A DNA stretch of 64,000 bases from assembly GCF_000720765.1 (NCBI RefSeq), contig NZ_JODC01000007.1:682001-746000 (forward strand), written 5' to 3'. Under the pieces are notes generated by a model that saw only the letters and a list, made by a program, of their open reading frames with translations, made no database searches and had not been told where the DNA came from. How positions within the stretch are numbered: the stretch's first letter is position 1; the number at the start of each line of letters is the position of its first letter. The stretch comes from Streptomyces sp. NRRL S-646 (lineage in GTDB: Bacteria; Actinomycetota; Actinomycetes; Streptomycetales; Streptomycetaceae). Below, piece after piece: positions 62,940-64,000 of the stretch. Made by a program: the position numbers and the translations under genes.

Positions 62940-64000
62940 TCAGCGCCGGGTGCCGGTGCCGACGAGGGTGCGCTCGTACGGATCGAGAAGCGCACCGCGG
63001 ACCGAGCCGGCGACGCCGGTGATGACGCGCTGGTGGACGAGCGGCACGACGGCGTCGGTGCCGAGGATGTCCGCCTCGGCCGCCATGACCGCGTCCTGCC
63101 GCTGCGCGGTGTCGGTGGCCCGCTCGGCCTTCGCCACCGCCCGGTCGACGCCCTCGTCGCACAGCAACGCCAGGTTGTAGCCGCCGGCGCAGGTGAAGTC
63201 GCTCGCGAGGACGGCGACGGGATCACCGGTGTCGACGAGGGTGTTGCGGGCGAGTACGAACGCGTCGAACTTTCCGTCCAGCGCGTCGCTCTCCAGCCGT
63301 GAGTATTCACGCACCTCCAGTTCGACCTGGAACCCCGCCTTCTCCAGTTGCTGCTTCAACACCTGTGCGACTTCCGGGAGTTCGGGCCGGTTGTCGTACG
63401 TGGCGAGGGTGAGCTTCGTGCCATGGGGGGCCGCGGCCTTCGCGCGCCCGGCCGGCGGCCTGCGCCTGCCCTCGGCCCAGGTGACGGCGGGCCCGTAGAT
63501 ACCGGCTCCGGCATCGGCGTGCCCCTCGTGGACGCCGTCGGCGAGGGCGGAGGTGTCGACGGCCCGACGGGCGGCGGCGCGCAGCCTCGGCTCCTTGAAG
63601 GGACCGAACCCGGTGTTGAGGAGCAGGCTGGTGGTACGGGTCGTGGCCGTCTCCTTGCGGGTGGCCCTGGCGAGAGTGGCGGCCTGCGCGACGGGGATCG
63701 CCTCGGCGAGGTCGACCTGCCCGGTGCGCAGGGCGGCCGTGCGGGCGGTGCCGTCGGCGATGAACTTCACGTCGATGCCGGAGGACCGGGCCAGTCCGCC
63801 CCAATGGTCGGCGAAGCGGTCGAGGGTGGCGGAGGTGGTGCCGGTGACCTTGGTGAGCTCGAAGGGGCCGGTGGCGGTGCCGATCGGGTCGACGCGACCT
63901 GTGGCGCCGTAGGCCTTCGGAGCGAAGATCGCGAGGCTCGGGCTGGACAGGCGCAACGGCAGTACGGGGTCGGGGCTGCCGGTGGTGATCCGTACGCCCG
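62940..64000 (-). CDS. ABC transporter substrate-binding protein (SBP_bac_5), 5' end outside window
   Basis: The last ~353 residues of a family 5 (peptide/nickel/opine) binding protein; the frame is open to base 64000. Landmarks are YGATGRVDPIGTATGPFELTK, RTAALRTGQVDLAEAIP, LLLNTGFGPFKEPRLRAAARRAVD, and QQLEKAGFQVELEVREY with the DPVAVLASDF region. A signal peptide and lipobox would be upstream of the window. It feeds the fused permease gene. Confidence 0.9.
   Translation of the reverse strand, partial: GVRITTGSPDPVLPLRLSSPSLAIFAPKAYGATGRVDPIGTATGPFELTKVTGTTSATLDRFADHWGGLARSSGIDVKFIADGTARTAALRTGQVDLAEAIPVAQAATLARATRKETATTRTTSLLLNTGFGPFKEPRLRAAARRAVDTSALADGVHEGHADAGAGIYGPAVTWAEGRRRPPAGRAKAAAPHGTKLTLATYDNRPELPEVAQVLKQQLEKAGFQVELEVREYSRLESDALDGKFDAFVLARNTLVDTGDPVAVLASDFTCAGGYNLALLCDEGVDRAVAKAERATDTAQRQDAVMAAEADILGTDAVVPLVHQRVITGVAGSVRGALLDPYERTLVGTGTRR

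Noticed and set aside
61182..63302. A 706-codon plus-strand frame across the ABC permease
   Set aside because: Gly/Gln/Arg/Glu-rich with no motif and antisense to a permease with clear dipeptide-transporter features.

Overview
The window is a 64 kb piece of a very GC-rich actinobacterial chromosome, almost certainly Streptomyces. The signs are the strong third-position G/C bias, GTG and TTG starts, many 4-bp ATGA/GTGA gene overlaps, a high density of TetR, MarR, AraC, IclR and PaaX regulators, F420-type enzymes, and a gene order (tkt-tal-zwf-opcA-pgi-gnd, then a GTP cyclohydrolase/creatininase/PTPS-like cluster) that I recall from S. coelicolor around SCO6648-SCO6663. I see no tRNA, rRNA, CRISPR array, transposase or prophage. 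Both ends cut through genes.

Layout. (1) 1-7.3 kb: the end of a PHP-domain protein, a PaaX regulator, and a minus-strand MaoC / acyl-CoA synthetase / amidohydrolase / SDR operon. A MarR gene and an IclR gene are divergent from it. The set resembles the actinobacterial cou (p-hydroxycinnamate) pathway, and a double palindromic operator overlaps the operon promoter. (2) 7.3-20.3 kb: secreted lipase, two-component system, VOC protein, MMPL transporter, an FAD-oxidoreductase/TPR fusion, an L,D-transpeptidase lipoprotein, a secreted GH16 glucanase with CBM6 behind a LacI-type palindrome, and an AraC regulator. (3) 20.4-29.3 kb: a second-copy pentose-phosphate operon without pgl, ending in a histidine phosphatase. 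(4) 29.4-36.7 kb: class 3 lipase, a catalase-related/cyclooxygenase-like haem fusion protein, a translationally coupled nitroreductase-like protein, and a pentapeptide-like membrane protein; this looks like an oxylipin-making unit. (5) 36.7-41.9 kb: a shikimate/quinate catabolic set (QuiC-like, AroE-like, TetR, MHS transporter) with a clear TetR operator. (6) 42-48 kb: three VOC proteins, a glycosyl/glycerophosphotransferase-like protein with a heptanucleotide repeat, and an NB-ARC/TPR protein with a degenerate P-loop. (7) 48-50.5 kb: F420 oxidoreductase, TetR and a drug-type MFS under twin palindromes, followed by a serine hydrolase. (8) 52-59.4 kb: an uncharacterised pterin-like cluster. A GTP cyclohydrolase II paralogue carries Met120 in place of the usual Tyr, and sits beside a creatininase-family protein, an LPG-synthase-like membrane protein, a methyltransferase, a glycosyltransferase, a PTPS-like protein without catalytic residues, a dehydrogenase and a CDP-alcohol phosphatidyltransferase. 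(9) 59.5-64 kb: GNAT, MFS, a one-chain fused dipeptide-type ABC permease and a substrate-binding protein, an arrangement compatible with an opine-metallophore or peptide system.

The two most unusual units are the catalase-related/dioxygenase fusion with its neighbours (region 4) and the FAPy-type cyclohydrolase/creatininase/PTPS-like cluster (region 8). Two families of GC-rich intergenic repeats and two local tandem duplications at gene 3' ends are also present.
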